Source of the DNA: Pseudomonas putida
GTDB taxonomy: Bacteria > Pseudomonadota > Gammaproteobacteria > Pseudomonadales > Pseudomonadaceae
NCBI RefSeq assembly: GCF_002906855.1
Contig: NZ_MINI01000028.1
Location: 744,001 to 808,000 of the forward strand
Direction: 5' to 3'
DNA length: 64,000 bases
The number at the start of each line of letters is the position of its first letter. Within the stretch, counting starts at the first letter, position 1. Made by a program: the position numbers and the translations under genes. The notes under the pieces were generated by a model that did no database searches, was not told the origin of the DNA, and saw only the letters and a list, made by a program, of their open reading frames with translations. Positions 8,280-17,223 of this stretch are shown here, piece by piece.

Positions 8280-9179
8280 ATGGACAAGCTCTTGGCGATG
8301 AGGATGTTCACCACGACAGTCGATGCCCAGGGCTTTTCCGCGGCAGCGCGCAGGCTCGGCGTCGCCACCTCGTCGGTGACGCGCCTGGTCGACGGGCTGG
8401 AGTCGGAACTTGGCACGACCTTGCTCAACCGCTCCACGCGCCAGGTGAGCCTGACCGAGGCGGGCGCACGTTACTACGCCCGGGCAAGGGAAATCTTCGA
8501 CGCGCTGGAGGAAGCCGACGCCAGCGTCGCCGATCGTGGCGATGAGCCGGTCGGCGTGCTGCGCCTGTGCCTGCCGGTAGAGTTCGGCCGCCGCGTGATC
8601 GCACCGCACCTTGGGCCTTTCCTGGCTCGCCACCCGTCGCTGGAGCTGGACATCGACATGAGCGACCGGCTCGATGACTTGCTCGACGGTCGTTACGATC
8701 TGTCCATTCGCCTCGGCGACCCGTCACCGAACGACGAACTGGTGTGCCGGCAACTCGGTCGCTTCCAGCGCTGGCTGGTAGCAAGCCCCGATTACCTGGC
8801 CAGGCGTGACGCGCTGCTGCATCCCGAGCAGTTGCTGCAGCACGCCTGCCTGCGTTTTCGCTACGGGCAGAAGGCGCGCGCCTGGCGCCTGCAGCGTGCC
8901 GATGAGGCACTGGAACTGGACGTGAGCGGGCCGTTGCGCAGCGCCAACGCCGACCTGTTGCGCGAAGCGGCGCTGGCCGCCAGCGGTATTGCCTTGCTGG
9001 CCGACTGGCTGGTGCGCGAAGACGTGGCGGCCGGGCGCTTGCAGCGGATATTTGCGGACTGGCAGGTCAGTCCCGGCACCGCCAATGACAGCATCAATGC
9101 CTTGTATTTGCCCAACCATCGCGGCTCTCGGCGGGTCAACGCGTTCATCGGCTTTTGCGAGGGCCTGCTCAAACCCTGA
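8280..9179 (+). CDS. LysR family transcriptional regulator
   Basis: The 299-residue product begins MDKLLAMRMFTTTVDAQGFSAAARRLGVATSSVTRLVDGL, an N-terminal winged helix-turn-helix of the LysR family, and continues with a periplasmic-binding-like effector domain (VGVLRLCLPVEFGRR, YDLSIRLGDP). The ATG at 8280 was preferred to an in-frame TTG at 8262. It diverges from the small cupin gene and precedes an MFS exporter on the same strand, either of which could be its target. Confidence 0.9.
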   Translation: MDKLLAMRMFTTTVDAQGFSAAARRLGVATSSVTRLVDGLESELGTTLLNRSTRQVSLTEAGARYYARAREIFDALEEADASVADRGDEPVGVLRLCLPVEFGRRVIAPHLGPFLARHPSLELDIDMSDRLDDLLDGRYDLSIRLGDPSPNDELVCRQLGRFQRWLVASPDYLARRDALLHPEQLLQHACLRFRYGQKARAWRLQRADEALELDVSGPLRSANADLLREAALAASGIALLADWLVREDVAAGRLQRIFADWQVSPGTANDSINALYLPNHRGSRRVNAFIGFCEGLLKP

Positions 9180-9292
9180 TCCCTGCCGTTGCGCCTGGCG
9201 CAAAGCCCCGTTGCGCCGGAGCCGGATTCTCTCGCTGGCAAGCGCTCGGTAAGGTGCCTGACATATTCCAACCCGATGCCGAGGTACCTCGC

Positions 9293-10492
9293 ATGAATTC
9301 CTCCCTTGCTGCTGCACCGCCAGCCCATGCCGGCCTGAGCCGTGCTCTGGTCGCGCTGCTGGCGTTCTGTTGTGGCGCGATCGTCGCCAATATCTATTAC
9401 GCGCAGCCCATCGTCGGGCTGATCGCCCCGGACCTGGGCCTGTCCACCGAGCGCGCCAGCCTGATCGTGTCACTGACCCAGCTGGGCTACGCACTGGGCC
9501 TGCTGTTGCTGGTGCCACTGGCTGACCTGGTGGAAAACCGTCGGTTGATGATCGCCACCGCCGTGCTGGCCTGTGTCAGCCTGTTGCTGGCGGGGACCAG
9601 CAGCAGCGGCCAAGGGCAACTGTTCCTGGGCTATGCCTTGCTGATCGGTTTCAGTTCGGTGGCTGTGCAGATGCTCATCCCGTTGGCTGCTCACCTTGCG
9701 CCTGAGCAAGCACGCGGGCGGGTGGTCGGCAACATCATGGGCGGTTTGCTGCTGGGTATTCTGCTGGCGCGGCCGCTGTCGAGCCTGGTCGCCGACCACT
9801 TTGGCTGGCGCGCGGTGTTCATGGGGGCTGCTGGCCTGATGTTGGCAATCATTCTGTTGTTGGCGCTGACGCTGCCGCGCCGGGTGCCTGAGCACAAGGC
9901 CAGCTATGCCGGGCTGATGGTGTCGTTGGTTGCCCTGCTGCGCCAATATCCGGTATTACGCCAGCGCTCGCTGTACCAGGCTTTGATGTTCGCGGCGTTC
10001 AGCCTGTACTGGACCGCGGTGCCGCTGGCCCTGGCCAGTGAGCACGGGCTGTCGCAAAGCCAGATCGCCTTGTTTGCCCTGGTCGGCGCGGTCGGCGCCA
10101 TCGCCGCGCCCATGGCCGGCCGCCTGGCCGACGCCGGCCATGCCCGTGCCGGTTCGTTGCTGGCGCTGGTGTTGGCGCCGCTGGCGCTGCTGCTGGGCCT
10201 GACGGCGCCCGGCTACAGCGTGATCGGCCTGGGGTTGACCGGGGTGCTGCTGGATTTCGCCGTACAGATGAACATGGTGATCGGCCAGCGTGAAGTCTAT
10301 GCGCTGGACCCGGCCAGCCGCGGGCGGCTGAATGCGCTGTACATGACCAGCATCTTCCTGGGCGGGGCAATGGGTTCGGCGGTGGCCAGTGCGGTGTTCG
10401 CCCAGCAGGGGTGGCACGGTGTGGCGCTGGTGGGGGCGGCATTGCCGGGCATGGCCCTGGTCGTCTTCTTGCTGGTTGCGCGGCGCGCTTGA
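9293..10492 (+). CDS. MFS transporter (YnfM-like exporter)
   Basis: The 399-residue protein has the twelve hydrophobic segments of a major facilitator, with NIYYAQPIVGLIAPDLGLS near the N-terminus and LGYALGLLLLVPLADLVENRRLM carrying a motif A-like loop. The ATG at 9293 is the first start compatible with the N-terminal helix. Members with this N-terminus are usually drug or metabolite exporters. It lies 113 bases downstream of the LysR gene and ends 4 bases before the convergent LysE gene. The substrate cannot be assigned. Confidence 0.88.
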   Translation: MNSSLAAAPPAHAGLSRALVALLAFCCGAIVANIYYAQPIVGLIAPDLGLSTERASLIVSLTQLGYALGLLLLVPLADLVENRRLMIATAVLACVSLLLAGTSSSGQGQLFLGYALLIGFSSVAVQMLIPLAAHLAPEQARGRVVGNIMGGLLLGILLARPLSSLVADHFGWRAVFMGAAGLMLAIILLLALTLPRRVPEHKASYAGLMVSLVALLRQYPVLRQRSLYQALMFAAFSLYWTAVPLALASEHGLSQSQIALFALVGAVGAIAAPMAGRLADAGHARAGSLLALVLAPLALLLGLTAPGYSVIGLGLTGVLLDFAVQMNMVIGQREVYALDPASRGRLNALYMTSIFLGGAMGSAVASAVFAQQGWHGVALVGAALPGMALVVFLLVARRA

Positions 10493-10496
10493 GCTT

Positions 10497-11108
10497 TCAC
10501 CGGCCCAGCGGCAAAGCCACGCCAATCAATGCGAACAGGCTCCCGCAGCAGCGATTGAACCCTTTGCCGCCCTTGGCCAGCCAGGGCCGGATACGAAACG
10601 CCAGGCGAGCCAGCAGGTATTCGACCAAGCATTCCACGCTGGCAAAGGTCGCTGCCATGATCACGAACTGCAGCAACAGCCCACGCTGCGGGTCGATGAA
10701 CTGCGGCAGGAAGGCACCGTAGAACAACAGTACCTTGGGGTTGGCGATAGCAGACAGCAGGCCTTGGCGGAACATCCCCAAATTGCCCAGGCGGGCAGCG
10801 CGTTCGGTCACCTCCAGATGCAGCGCAGGGCTGCGCCAGAGCTGGATGCCCAGCCACACCAGGTAGGCTCCCCCCACCCATTTGAGCACGGTCAGCACCG
10901 AGGCCGACGTCTGCAGCAGCGCCGTCAGCCCGAACATCGCCAGGGCAATCAGTGCGCTGAAGCCGAACACCCCGCCGACGATGGTGAACAGCGTGCGGCG
11001 CGCGCCATACAGTGCACCGTGCGTCAGCGCTAGCAGACTGTTCGGGCCAGGGGTCAGCGACAGGCCGATGCTCGCCAGCACGTAGATGAACCAGGTATCC
11101 AGAGCCAT
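10497..11108 (-). CDS. LysE/RhtB family amino-acid exporter
   Basis: The 203-residue protein contains the family motif GLSLTPGPNSLLALTHGALYG near the N-terminus and LLSAIANPKVLLFYGAFLPQFID in the middle, with six predicted membrane segments. LysE/RhtB proteins export basic amino acids, threonine, homoserine and related compounds. It diverges from the GlxA-type regulator at 11211, with about 100 bases between, and that regulator is the natural candidate for its control. Confidence 0.92.
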   Translation of the reverse strand: MALDTWFIYVLASIGLSLTPGPNSLLALTHGALYGARRTLFTIVGGVFGFSALIALAMFGLTALLQTSASVLTVLKWVGGAYLVWLGIQLWRSPALHLEVTERAARLGNLGMFRQGLLSAIANPKVLLFYGAFLPQFIDPQRGLLLQFVIMAATFASVECLVEYLLARLAFRIRPWLAKGGKGFNRCCGSLFALIGVALPLGR

Positions 11109-11210
11109 GATGGGCGCCTCAGATAGTCACGAGCACTCAGTCTATGGGACGGTACTGCAAGTGCAGGGTATGATCTGGACATTCAATGGTGTTTTCTGGA
11201 CTTGTTTCGA

Positions 11211-12209
11211 ATGGCCCCTGATATCCGCCTGCTGATCCTGCCGTTACCGGACTTCGCCTTGCTGCCGTTCGGTGCGTTTCTCGACAAGCTGCGCTTCAGC
11301 GCCGACGACGAGGACTACAGCCAGCAGCGCTACTGCAGCTGGACCTTGGCCAGCCTGACGGGCGAGCACGTGCCGTCGAGCAGCGGTGCGGTGATGCAGG
11401 TGCGGGCCATTACCGAGCAATTGCGTTGGAATGAGTACGACTATCTGGTGCTGTTCGGCAGCCGCAATGCTGAAGCCACCGCCGCGTTGGCCCCGAGCTA
11501 CAAGCCTCTGCTCAAGCGAGCGGCCAAGGCGGGGGTGAAGCTGGTCGCCATCGACAACGCCGCCTTCCTGCTGGCCGCCTGCGGCCTGCTGGACGGGCAC
11601 AAGGTCGTGGTGCACTGGCGCCATGAGGCGGAGTTTCGGGCATCTTTCCCGCATCTGCAGGTGCTGCGCGAGCAGTTGTACTGTATCGACGGGGGGCGCA
11701 TCACCTGTGCCGGCGGCACGGCAGCCCTCGACCTGGCGGTGGAACTGCTGGCGGGCGCCTGCGGGCGTGCCCGGGCGCTCAAGGGCCTGGCCGACATGCT
11801 GGTGGACGAATCTCGTGACAGCCGCCATGCCCTGCGTTCACTGGAGGCCGACGCCGGGCAGGGGCGCCAGGTGCAGCGTGCGCTGGCGCTGATGCGTCAT
11901 CACCTGGGGGCACAAGGGTCGATCGAACAGCTGGCTGCGGAACTCGGCATCAGCCGGCGTCAGCTGGACCGCCAGTTCCAGGCCAGCCACGGCATGAGCG
12001 CCAAGGCCTGGTGGCTGGAAATGCGCCTGCAGCAGGCGCGCTGGCGATTGCTCAACTCCAGTCACAGCCTGGCGCAGATTGCCGACGAGGTCGGGCTGGG
12101 TGATGCCAGCTACCTGGGCAAGTGTGTGCGGCGGCGGTTTGGCTGCACGGCGCTGGCGCTGCGCAGCTCAAACGGTCATTGCGGCGTGCCGAACAGGCCG
12201 GTCCAGTAG
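11211..12209 (+). CDS. GlxA-type AraC family regulator (DJ-1/PfpI plus HTH)
   Basis: Residues 1-200 form a DJ-1/PfpI-like domain (DIRLLILPLPDFALLPFGAFLD, YDYLVLFGSRNAEA, CAGGTAALDLAVELLA), and residues about 230-325 are an AraC helix-turn-helix pair (IEQLAAELGISRRQLDRQF and LAQIADEVGLGDASYLGKCV). The ATG at 11211 is used rather than the TTG at 11202. This architecture is that of GlxA and related activators such as GbdR or ArgR. The 3' end overlaps the end of the convergent CAP gene by 34 bases. The divergent LysE exporter suggests amino-acid response. Confidence 0.9.
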   Translation: MAPDIRLLILPLPDFALLPFGAFLDKLRFSADDEDYSQQRYCSWTLASLTGEHVPSSSGAVMQVRAITEQLRWNEYDYLVLFGSRNAEATAALAPSYKPLLKRAAKAGVKLVAIDNAAFLLAACGLLDGHKVVVHWRHEAEFRASFPHLQVLREQLYCIDGGRITCAGGTAALDLAVELLAGACGRARALKGLADMLVDESRDSRHALRSLEADAGQGRQVQRALALMRHHLGAQGSIEQLAAELGISRRQLDRQFQASHGMSAKAWWLEMRLQQARWRLLNSSHSLAQIADEVGLGDASYLGKCVRRRFGCTALALRSSNGHCGVPNRPVQ

Positions 12210-13027
12210 ATGCCGGCATCGCTCTTCGGGTCTACCGCATAGGCCGCACCCATTTCGCGGAAGTCCGGGTTCATCAGGGTGGCGCAATGACCGGGGCTGT
12301 CGAGCCAGCCATCCACCACCTTCTGCGCGGTGTCGCGCCCGGCGGCGATGTCTTCGCCGATCTGCTGATACAGATAGCCGGCCAGTTCCGCGCGGTCACC
12401 CGGCGTGCGCCCGTCCTTGTCGATATGGTCGAAGAAGTTCTGGTTGGCCATGGCCCGCGTATGGCTGGCTGCCACCCCCGCCAGCGCAGCGCTCCAACTC
12501 AGCGCAGGGGCTGCGGCAAACGGCTGGCCGCCGCATTGGCGGGGGGTCTTGCGTGCGGTATTGATGGCCTGCAGCAGCTTCTGCCCCTCGGCCTGCCAGT
12601 CACCCAGGCGCCCGCTGAGCAGGGGCCGGGCCAGCACGATGCGCCAGTCGCGGCCTTCCTGGCTGACGCCGATGTCGACAAACTGCGGGTCGAGCACCAC
12701 CTGGCAGAAGCTCTCCTTGATGGCATTCATGGCAGCGTTCGCATCACGTGGGCCGGACAGGCTGATCGCCTGGACGTTGACCATCGGATAGGCCGCGCGG
12801 CTCATGGCCTGCTGCAGGTCACGGGTGCCCTCCGGCGACAGTGCCAGGCGCGTGTCGCTGTTGAGCGGCGGCAGTTCCACCGACACCTGGTCCCCGCAGC
12901 GCTGGGCCTGGCTGCGGTAGGTATTGATCGAATCGATCAGTTGCGCTTCTTCGCCGGTGACGGCCAAGGCCCCGGTCGACAGGACCAGGCCCATCGACAA
13001 GGCGGCAACGGATGACAGGACGCGCAT
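12176..13027 (-). CDS. CAP/SCP-domain secreted protein
   Basis: From the ATG at 13027 the protein begins MRVLSSVAALSMGLVLSTG with a signal peptide ending near GALA, then an N-terminal region of about 140 residues with a PAYPMVNVQAISLSG-like segment. The C-terminal half carries the CAP (SCP/PR-1) signature: SWSAALAGVAASHTRAMANQNFFDHIDKDG and DSPGHCATLMNPDFREMGAAY. Bacterial CAP proteins are secreted or periplasmic and of unclear function, some binding lipids or modifying envelope. The earlier in-frame start at 13111 was rejected because the signal peptide begins at 13027. Confidence 0.9.
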   Translation of the reverse strand: MRVLSSVAALSMGLVLSTGALAVTGEEAQLIDSINTYRSQAQRCGDQVSVELPPLNSDTRLALSPEGTRDLQQAMSRAAYPMVNVQAISLSGPRDANAAMNAIKESFCQVVLDPQFVDIGVSQEGRDWRIVLARPLLSGRLGDWQAEGQKLLQAINTARKTPRQCGGQPFAAAPALSWSAALAGVAASHTRAMANQNFFDHIDKDGRTPGDRAELAGYLYQQIGEDIAAGRDTAQKVVDGWLDSPGHCATLMNPDFREMGAAYAVDPKSDAGIYWTGLFGTPQ

Positions 13028-13192
13028 GTGGATCTCCCTGTGACTGGCAGCGTCTTGGTATGCGCTGCTCATCCTACACAAGCGCGAGGCTTTTGGCCCA
13101 GTCTCGTGCAAAGCAAAGAAAACGCCAGCAATGACTTGCAGGCGGCAAAAGAGGGAGTAGACCGGCGAGCGCCAGAAAAGTGCAGTGGCTTA

Positions 13193-13804
13193 TCAGCGCG
13201 CCAGTTCCTGATTCGGCTTGTAGAACAGGAAATGCCGGGTTTCGGCGGTCTTGCGATAGGCCTTGGCCCAGCTCGGGTGCACCTGGCGGTCATGGAAGTA
13301 CAGCGCGCCGCCAGTGCTGTCCTTGAGTTGCTGGTTCAAGGCCTTGCGGGCAATTTCCTTGGCGATGTCGTAACGGTCCTTTTCCTCGACCTGGTCCGGG
13401 CGGCCGTCACACCACCAGGAAAACTGGCAGGATTTGGTTTCCACGCCTTGCTTTACCACCCCGCAGATGGTGTTGGGGAAGCCATCCTTGCCTAGCCGGT
13501 TGATCACCACGCTGGCCACCGCGCTCATGTCCCCGTCGTCGGCACCCTTGGCTTCCCAATAGATGGTGCGTGCCAGGCAGGTGATGCTGTCATCCATCGG
13601 CGCCTGACCTGCCGGGTCCACTGCCTGCACCTCGCCAGGGGTGATGGTTTCTGGCTTCTTCGGCGGAGGAGCATCCTCCACCACCTTTTTTTCCAGGTTT
13701 TGCGCCTTGTCCTCGGCCACTGCGGCCTTGGCACTGTCGGCGGCGTGCAAAGGGCCTGCGAGCAGGGCCGAGGTCAAGCCGATCAGCATCCACGAGAGGC
13801 GCAT
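13193..13804 (-). CDS. cell wall hydrolase, SleB type
   Basis: The 203-residue product has a signal peptide (MRLSWMLIGLTSALLAGPLHA), a charged proline-rich linker (VVEDAPPPKKPETITPG), and then a Hydrolase_2/SleB domain: CLARTIYWEAKGADDGDMSAVASVVINRL, the catalytic Glu lying in WEAKG, followed by CQFSWWCDGRPD and GALYFHD. Such proteins are lytic-transglycosylase-like peptidoglycan hydrolases of the periplasm. In a non-sporulating host the role is cell-wall remodelling. The ATG at 13804 was chosen instead of the TTG two codons upstream. Confidence 0.88.
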   Translation of the reverse strand: MRLSWMLIGLTSALLAGPLHAADSAKAAVAEDKAQNLEKKVVEDAPPPKKPETITPGEVQAVDPAGQAPMDDSITCLARTIYWEAKGADDGDMSAVASVVINRLGKDGFPNTICGVVKQGVETKSCQFSWWCDGRPDQVEEKDRYDIAKEIARKALNQQLKDSTGGALYFHDRQVHPSWAKAYRKTAETRHFLFYKPNQELAR

Positions 13805-13852
13805 GGTCAATTTTCCGAAGTGTGGGCTGAGTCACAGTCTAGCCAAGCGTAA

Positions 13853-14770
13853 TCACCTCAGCGTTAGCATTAGCATCAAAGGCAAGGTCACGGCGGCCAG
13901 CACGGTCTGCAGGGCGATGATGGTGGCCATCAGCGGCGCGTTGCCGCCCATCTGCCGCGCCATCACGTAAGACGACGAAGCGGTCGGCAAGGCCTGGAAC
14001 AGCACTGCCACAACCGCTGCCTGGCCGCTCAACCCAAGCAGGCGGCACAGGCCCCAGGTGGTCAGCGGCATGACCAGGAACTTGAAAGCCGATGCCGCCA
14101 GCAGTGGCCGCACTTGCTGGCCGACACTGGCGCCACCGAGTGCAGCGCCCACACACAGCAGGCCCAGGGGCAGGGCGGCCTGGCCCAGCGCCTTGATGGT
14201 GGGTTCCAGGCCGGCCGGCAAGCCCAGGCCGCTGGTCCGCAGCAGCAGGCCCCCGGCGCAGCCGACGATCAGCGGGTTGGCGAAGATGGCCCGCAACACC
14301 GTCGCCGGGGAGCTATGGCGCGCGCTGAAGCGGGCGAACACCAGCACGCAGAGCAGATTGACCAAGGGTACGATGGCGGCGTTGGCAACGGCGGCCAGCG
14401 CGATCCCGGCGCTGCCGTAGATGCCGGCGGCGAGGGTGGCGCCGATGTAGTTGTTGAAGCGCACGCCGCCCTGGAACACCGAGGTGAAGTCGGCGCCTTC
14501 GTGGTTCACTGCACCCTGGTAGAGCACCAGCAGCACGGCGCCAAGCAGGGTGGAAAGCATCAGCACACCGACCATGCCCAGCACCGGCACGCCATCGAGA
14601 TTGGCCGTGGCCAGGCCATGCAGGAACAGCGACGGCAGCAGCACGTAATAGCTCAGGCGTTCGGCGCCCGGCCAGAACGACTCGGCGAGGAAGCCGCGGA
14701 TGCGCAGGAAAGTGCCCAGGGCAATGAGCAAGATGATGGGCACGAGTGTGGTCAGCAGCAGGTGAAGCAT
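13853..14770 (-). CDS. AEC family (auxin efflux carrier-type) transporter
   Basis: The 305-residue protein begins MLHLLLTTLVPIILLIALG and has about ten membrane segments in two five-helix halves, with FLAESFWPGAERLSYYVLLPSLFLHGL near the N-terminus and NPLIVGCAGGLLL at the middle, typical of the AEC/MdcF-like permeases. These carry malonate, malate or other organic acids. The ATG at 14770 is the first codon of the first helix. A LysR gene follows 99 bases upstream on the same strand and may regulate it. Confidence 0.9.
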   Translation of the reverse strand: MLHLLLTTLVPIILLIALGTFLRIRGFLAESFWPGAERLSYYVLLPSLFLHGLATANLDGVPVLGMVGVLMLSTLLGAVLLVLYQGAVNHEGADFTSVFQGGVRFNNYIGATLAAGIYGSAGIALAAVANAAIVPLVNLLCVLVFARFSARHSSPATVLRAIFANPLIVGCAGGLLLRTSGLGLPAGLEPTIKALGQAALPLGLLCVGAALGGASVGQQVRPLLAASAFKFLVMPLTTWGLCRLLGLSGQAAVVAVLFQALPTASSSYVMARQMGGNAPLMATIIALQTVLAAVTLPLMLMLTLR

Positions 14771-14869
14771 GGTGGTCGTTCCGTGGTCGGGTACGGGCAC
14801 AGGTTAGCGTGGCTGACTGATTGGGAAAAACGTTGATTTCTGCACTGACTGTTGAGGAAAACTGTACCT

Positions 14870-15733
14870 TCACGCGTCCATGGCGGTCCTCAACACAGCA
14901 CTGAGGTGCCGGCGCTGGCTCTTTTCGTGTTCCAGCAACACTACCCGCCGCACCAGCTGTGGCTCGCCAAAGGGCAGGCAGGTGGCCGGCGGCAAGCGTT
15001 GCAGATCGTCATCAGCCATGGGAATGATCGCCACCCCCAGCCCCATCACCGCCATGCGCGCCAGTGCTTCCTGGCTGTCCAGCTCCATCTGTTCACTGAC
15101 CTGCAAATGCTGGCGGCGCAGCTCCTGCTCGATCTGCCGCCCGGCCCAGGCACGCTTGTCGAAGCGCAGGAACGGTTGGCCTGCCAGCAGCTGCGGCAGG
15201 CTCTGGCCGGCCAGCTCGGGGCTGGCGATGGCCCAGAAGCGGTCCTCGAACAGCGGCGTGAAAATCAGGTTCTGCGGGTAGGGGCTTACCGGTTCCGTGG
15301 TGATCGCTGCATCCAGCTCGCCGTCCTCGACGCGCCGTGCAAGCTCGGCCGACATCCCTGAGTTGACGCTGATATGCAGTTGCGGGTGATGGGCCTTGAT
15401 CCAGACCAGGGCCTTGGGCAGGCGCCGGGCCAGGACCGTGTGGATCGCCCCCAGTCGCAACCGGCCACGCAAGCTCGGGCCGCTGGCCAGGGCATCGGCC
15501 AGTTCGTCGTAGGCGCCGAGGATGTGCTCGGCCCGCGCCACCGCCAGTTGCCCGGCTTCGGTCAGCGCTACCTGGCGACGGCTGCGGTCGAATAGCGCGA
15601 CCTTGAGTTCGTCCTCGAGGGTCTTGATGTGCAGGCTCACGGCCGAAGGGGTGAGGCTGAGCAGGTCGGCGGCACGGGCGAAGGTGCCGTGGCGGGCGAT
15701 GGTCACCAAGGTGCGCAGGGCTTTGAGGGACAC
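14870..15733 (-). CDS. LysR family transcriptional regulator
   Basis: Reading from the GTG at 15733 the protein is 287 residues, starting (M)SLKALRTLVTIARHGTFARAADLLSLTPSAVS, a LysR winged helix; the effector domain includes LRGRLRLGAIHTVLARRLP. The GTG has GGAG upstream and gives the usual family length; an ATG at 15811 would add 26 non-conserved residues. It lies upstream of the AEC transporter on the same strand and diverges from sodC, which starts 127 bases away. Either neighbour could be its target. Confidence 0.85.
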   Translation of the reverse strand: MSLKALRTLVTIARHGTFARAADLLSLTPSAVSLHIKTLEDELKVALFDRSRRQVALTEAGQLAVARAEHILGAYDELADALASGPSLRGRLRLGAIHTVLARRLPKALVWIKAHHPQLHISVNSGMSAELARRVEDGELDAAITTEPVSPYPQNLIFTPLFEDRFWAIASPELAGQSLPQLLAGQPFLRFDKRAWAGRQIEQELRRQHLQVSEQMELDSQEALARMAVMGLGVAIIPMADDDLQRLPPATCLPFGEPQLVRRVVLLEHEKSQRRHLSAVLRTAMDA

Positions 15734-15860
15734 GCGAGTGGGCTCCGGGTTGCGAGGGAAGTGTTTCAGTCTGTGGCTGGAGGGAATGCCTGGCAAGCTG
15801 CGCAGTCCCATTCGTTACGTGGGTACGAAACCCACCTGTCCCAAGCCATGGAGAAACGAC

Positions 15861-16376
15861 ATGAAAGCAGTAGTCTTCACCACATTGCTGGCCTGCGCCG
15901 GTCTCGCCCAGGCCGCGCAGACGGTGGAATTGAAGCTGGCCGGGGCGGACGGTCCGGGCAAGTCGATCGGGACCATCAGCATCGAACAGAACAAGTACGG
16001 CACCGTGCTCACCCCCGACCTCAAGGACCTGCCACCGGGCGTACATGGCTTCCACCTGCACCAGCAGGGTTCGTGCGCGGCGGCAGAGGAAAACGGCAAG
16101 CCAGTGCCAGCCGGCGCGGCGGGCGGGCACTGGGACCCTGACACCACCAACGCACACAAGGGCCCCTATGATGACAGTGGCCACCGCGGTGACCTGCCGG
16201 CACTGTATGTCGGCGCCGACGGCAAGGCCACCTACCCGGTATTGGCGCCTCGTCTGAAAGCCACCGATTTCAAAGGCCATGCACTGATGGTGCATGCCGG
16301 TGGCGACAACCACAGTGACCATCCGCAGAAGCTGGGCGGTGGCGGTGCCCGTGTCGCCTGCGGGGTGGTTCAGTAA
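15861..16376 (+). CDS. sodC: periplasmic Cu/Zn superoxide dismutase
   Basis: The 171-residue protein has a signal peptide ending ...CAGLAQA and the Cu/Zn-SOD motifs GVHGFHLHQQGSC, GGHWDP, HKGPYDDSGHRGDLPAL, HALMVHAGGDNHSDHP and GGGGARVACGVVQ. These supply the copper and zinc His ligands and the structural cysteine pair. It dismutates superoxide in the periplasm. It is transcribed divergently from a LysR gene. A run of about 157 bases to the next gene shows no clear terminator. Confidence 0.96.
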   Translation: MKAVVFTTLLACAGLAQAAQTVELKLAGADGPGKSIGTISIEQNKYGTVLTPDLKDLPPGVHGFHLHQQGSCAAAEENGKPVPAGAAGGHWDPDTTNAHKGPYDDSGHRGDLPALYVGADGKATYPVLAPRLKATDFKGHALMVHAGGDNHSDHPQKLGGGGARVACGVVQ

Positions 16377-16533
16377 ACCCGGCCAGGTCGCAACAGCCCG
16401 TCGCTGACTAGCTGCGTGGCGTGTCAGCCAGGCAGGCGAACACACCGGAAAGACCACTTGCCGTTTTCTTGTGTTTACAAGCGAGGTCCTGGCAAGCCTT
16501 GACGCAGAAAACGCGGCAGGGCGAAAGGGCTGC

Positions 16534-17133
16534 TCAGGGTTGGCGCTCGGCCACCGCACGCAATGTGCGTAGCGTCACCACCGGGGCATCGACGACGAAG
16601 CGGTTGGCCAGCCAGCCCGGCACGTCCCCGGCAGGGTCTGCCTGCAACTGGTAGGTCACCTCGGTTTCCCGCTCGCCGAGCGGCTTCATCACCCATTCGC
16701 CCGAGAGGTGCTGTACGCGAATCAGCCCCGGCTCTTCTGGCAGGCGGCTCGGTTCGGCGCTCAGGTGCCGTACCAGGGTGCCGTCATCCAGACGTTCGGT
16801 GCGGACCTTGAGAATGATGTCGCGCGGCAGGGTCGGCCATGGCAAGTTGGTGGTCAGGTACACCCAGGTGCTATCGCCATCCACGTCCAGCAAGCGCATC
16901 TGCTCGCAGGCATACAGCCATTTGCACGCTACCCGCAGGTTTTCCTGCAAGTCGATGAGGGTACGCACGCTGGCTTTCATGGTGCTGACGCCGCGGAACT
17001 GCTGGTAAGGCGAATCAGCTGCCGCGGCCAGGTACACACGGATACCTTCGCGGTCGTAGGCGATCTTCCAGTCATCAGCCGCCAGGCTGGCGCTGGAAGC
17101 AAGCAATAAGGCAAGCATCAGGCAGCGGTTCAT
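16534..17133 (-). CDS. START-domain protein with signal peptide
   Basis: The 199-residue protein begins MNRCLMLALLLASSASLAAD, a signal peptide, followed by DDWKIAYDREGIRVYLAAAADSPYQQFRGVSTMKASV, the opening strands of a START/polyketide-cyclase-like lipid-binding fold, and ends with GDVPGWLANRFVVDAPVVTLRTLR. Bacterial START proteins of this type are periplasmic lipid or hydrophobic ligand binders. The ATG at 17133 marks the signal peptide; the preceding 15 in-frame residues are not conserved-looking. Confidence 0.85.
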   Translation of the reverse strand: MNRCLMLALLLASSASLAADDWKIAYDREGIRVYLAAAADSPYQQFRGVSTMKASVRTLIDLQENLRVACKWLYACEQMRLLDVDGDSTWVYLTTNLPWPTLPRDIILKVRTERLDDGTLVRHLSAEPSRLPEEPGLIRVQHLSGEWVMKPLGERETEVTYQLQADPAGDVPGWLANRFVVDAPVVTLRTLRAVAERQP

Positions 17134-17181
17134 GGCGAGCACCGCGCTAGGGGCAGGGCTTATCAGTATGAGCGGCAAACA

Positions 17182-17207
17182 GAAAGCCCGCCAGGTGGCG
17201 GGCTTTC
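17182..17207 (-). terminator. intrinsic terminator after the ureidoglycine aminohydrolase gene
   Basis: GAAAGCCCGCC (17182-17192) pairs with GGCGGGCTTTC (17197-17207) around a 4-base loop, an 11-bp GC-rich stem. On the minus strand it is followed by TGTTTGCC. It lies just after the stop at 17224 of the minus-strand gene, so it should end that transcript. Confidence 0.8.
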
Positions 17208-17223
17208 GGGCATCAGTCTGAAC

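Noticed and set aside
16409..16531. Minus-strand Cys-rich frame (CRVFCVKACQDLACKH) after sodC
   Set aside because: It has no start codon or ribosome site, and no family was recognised.
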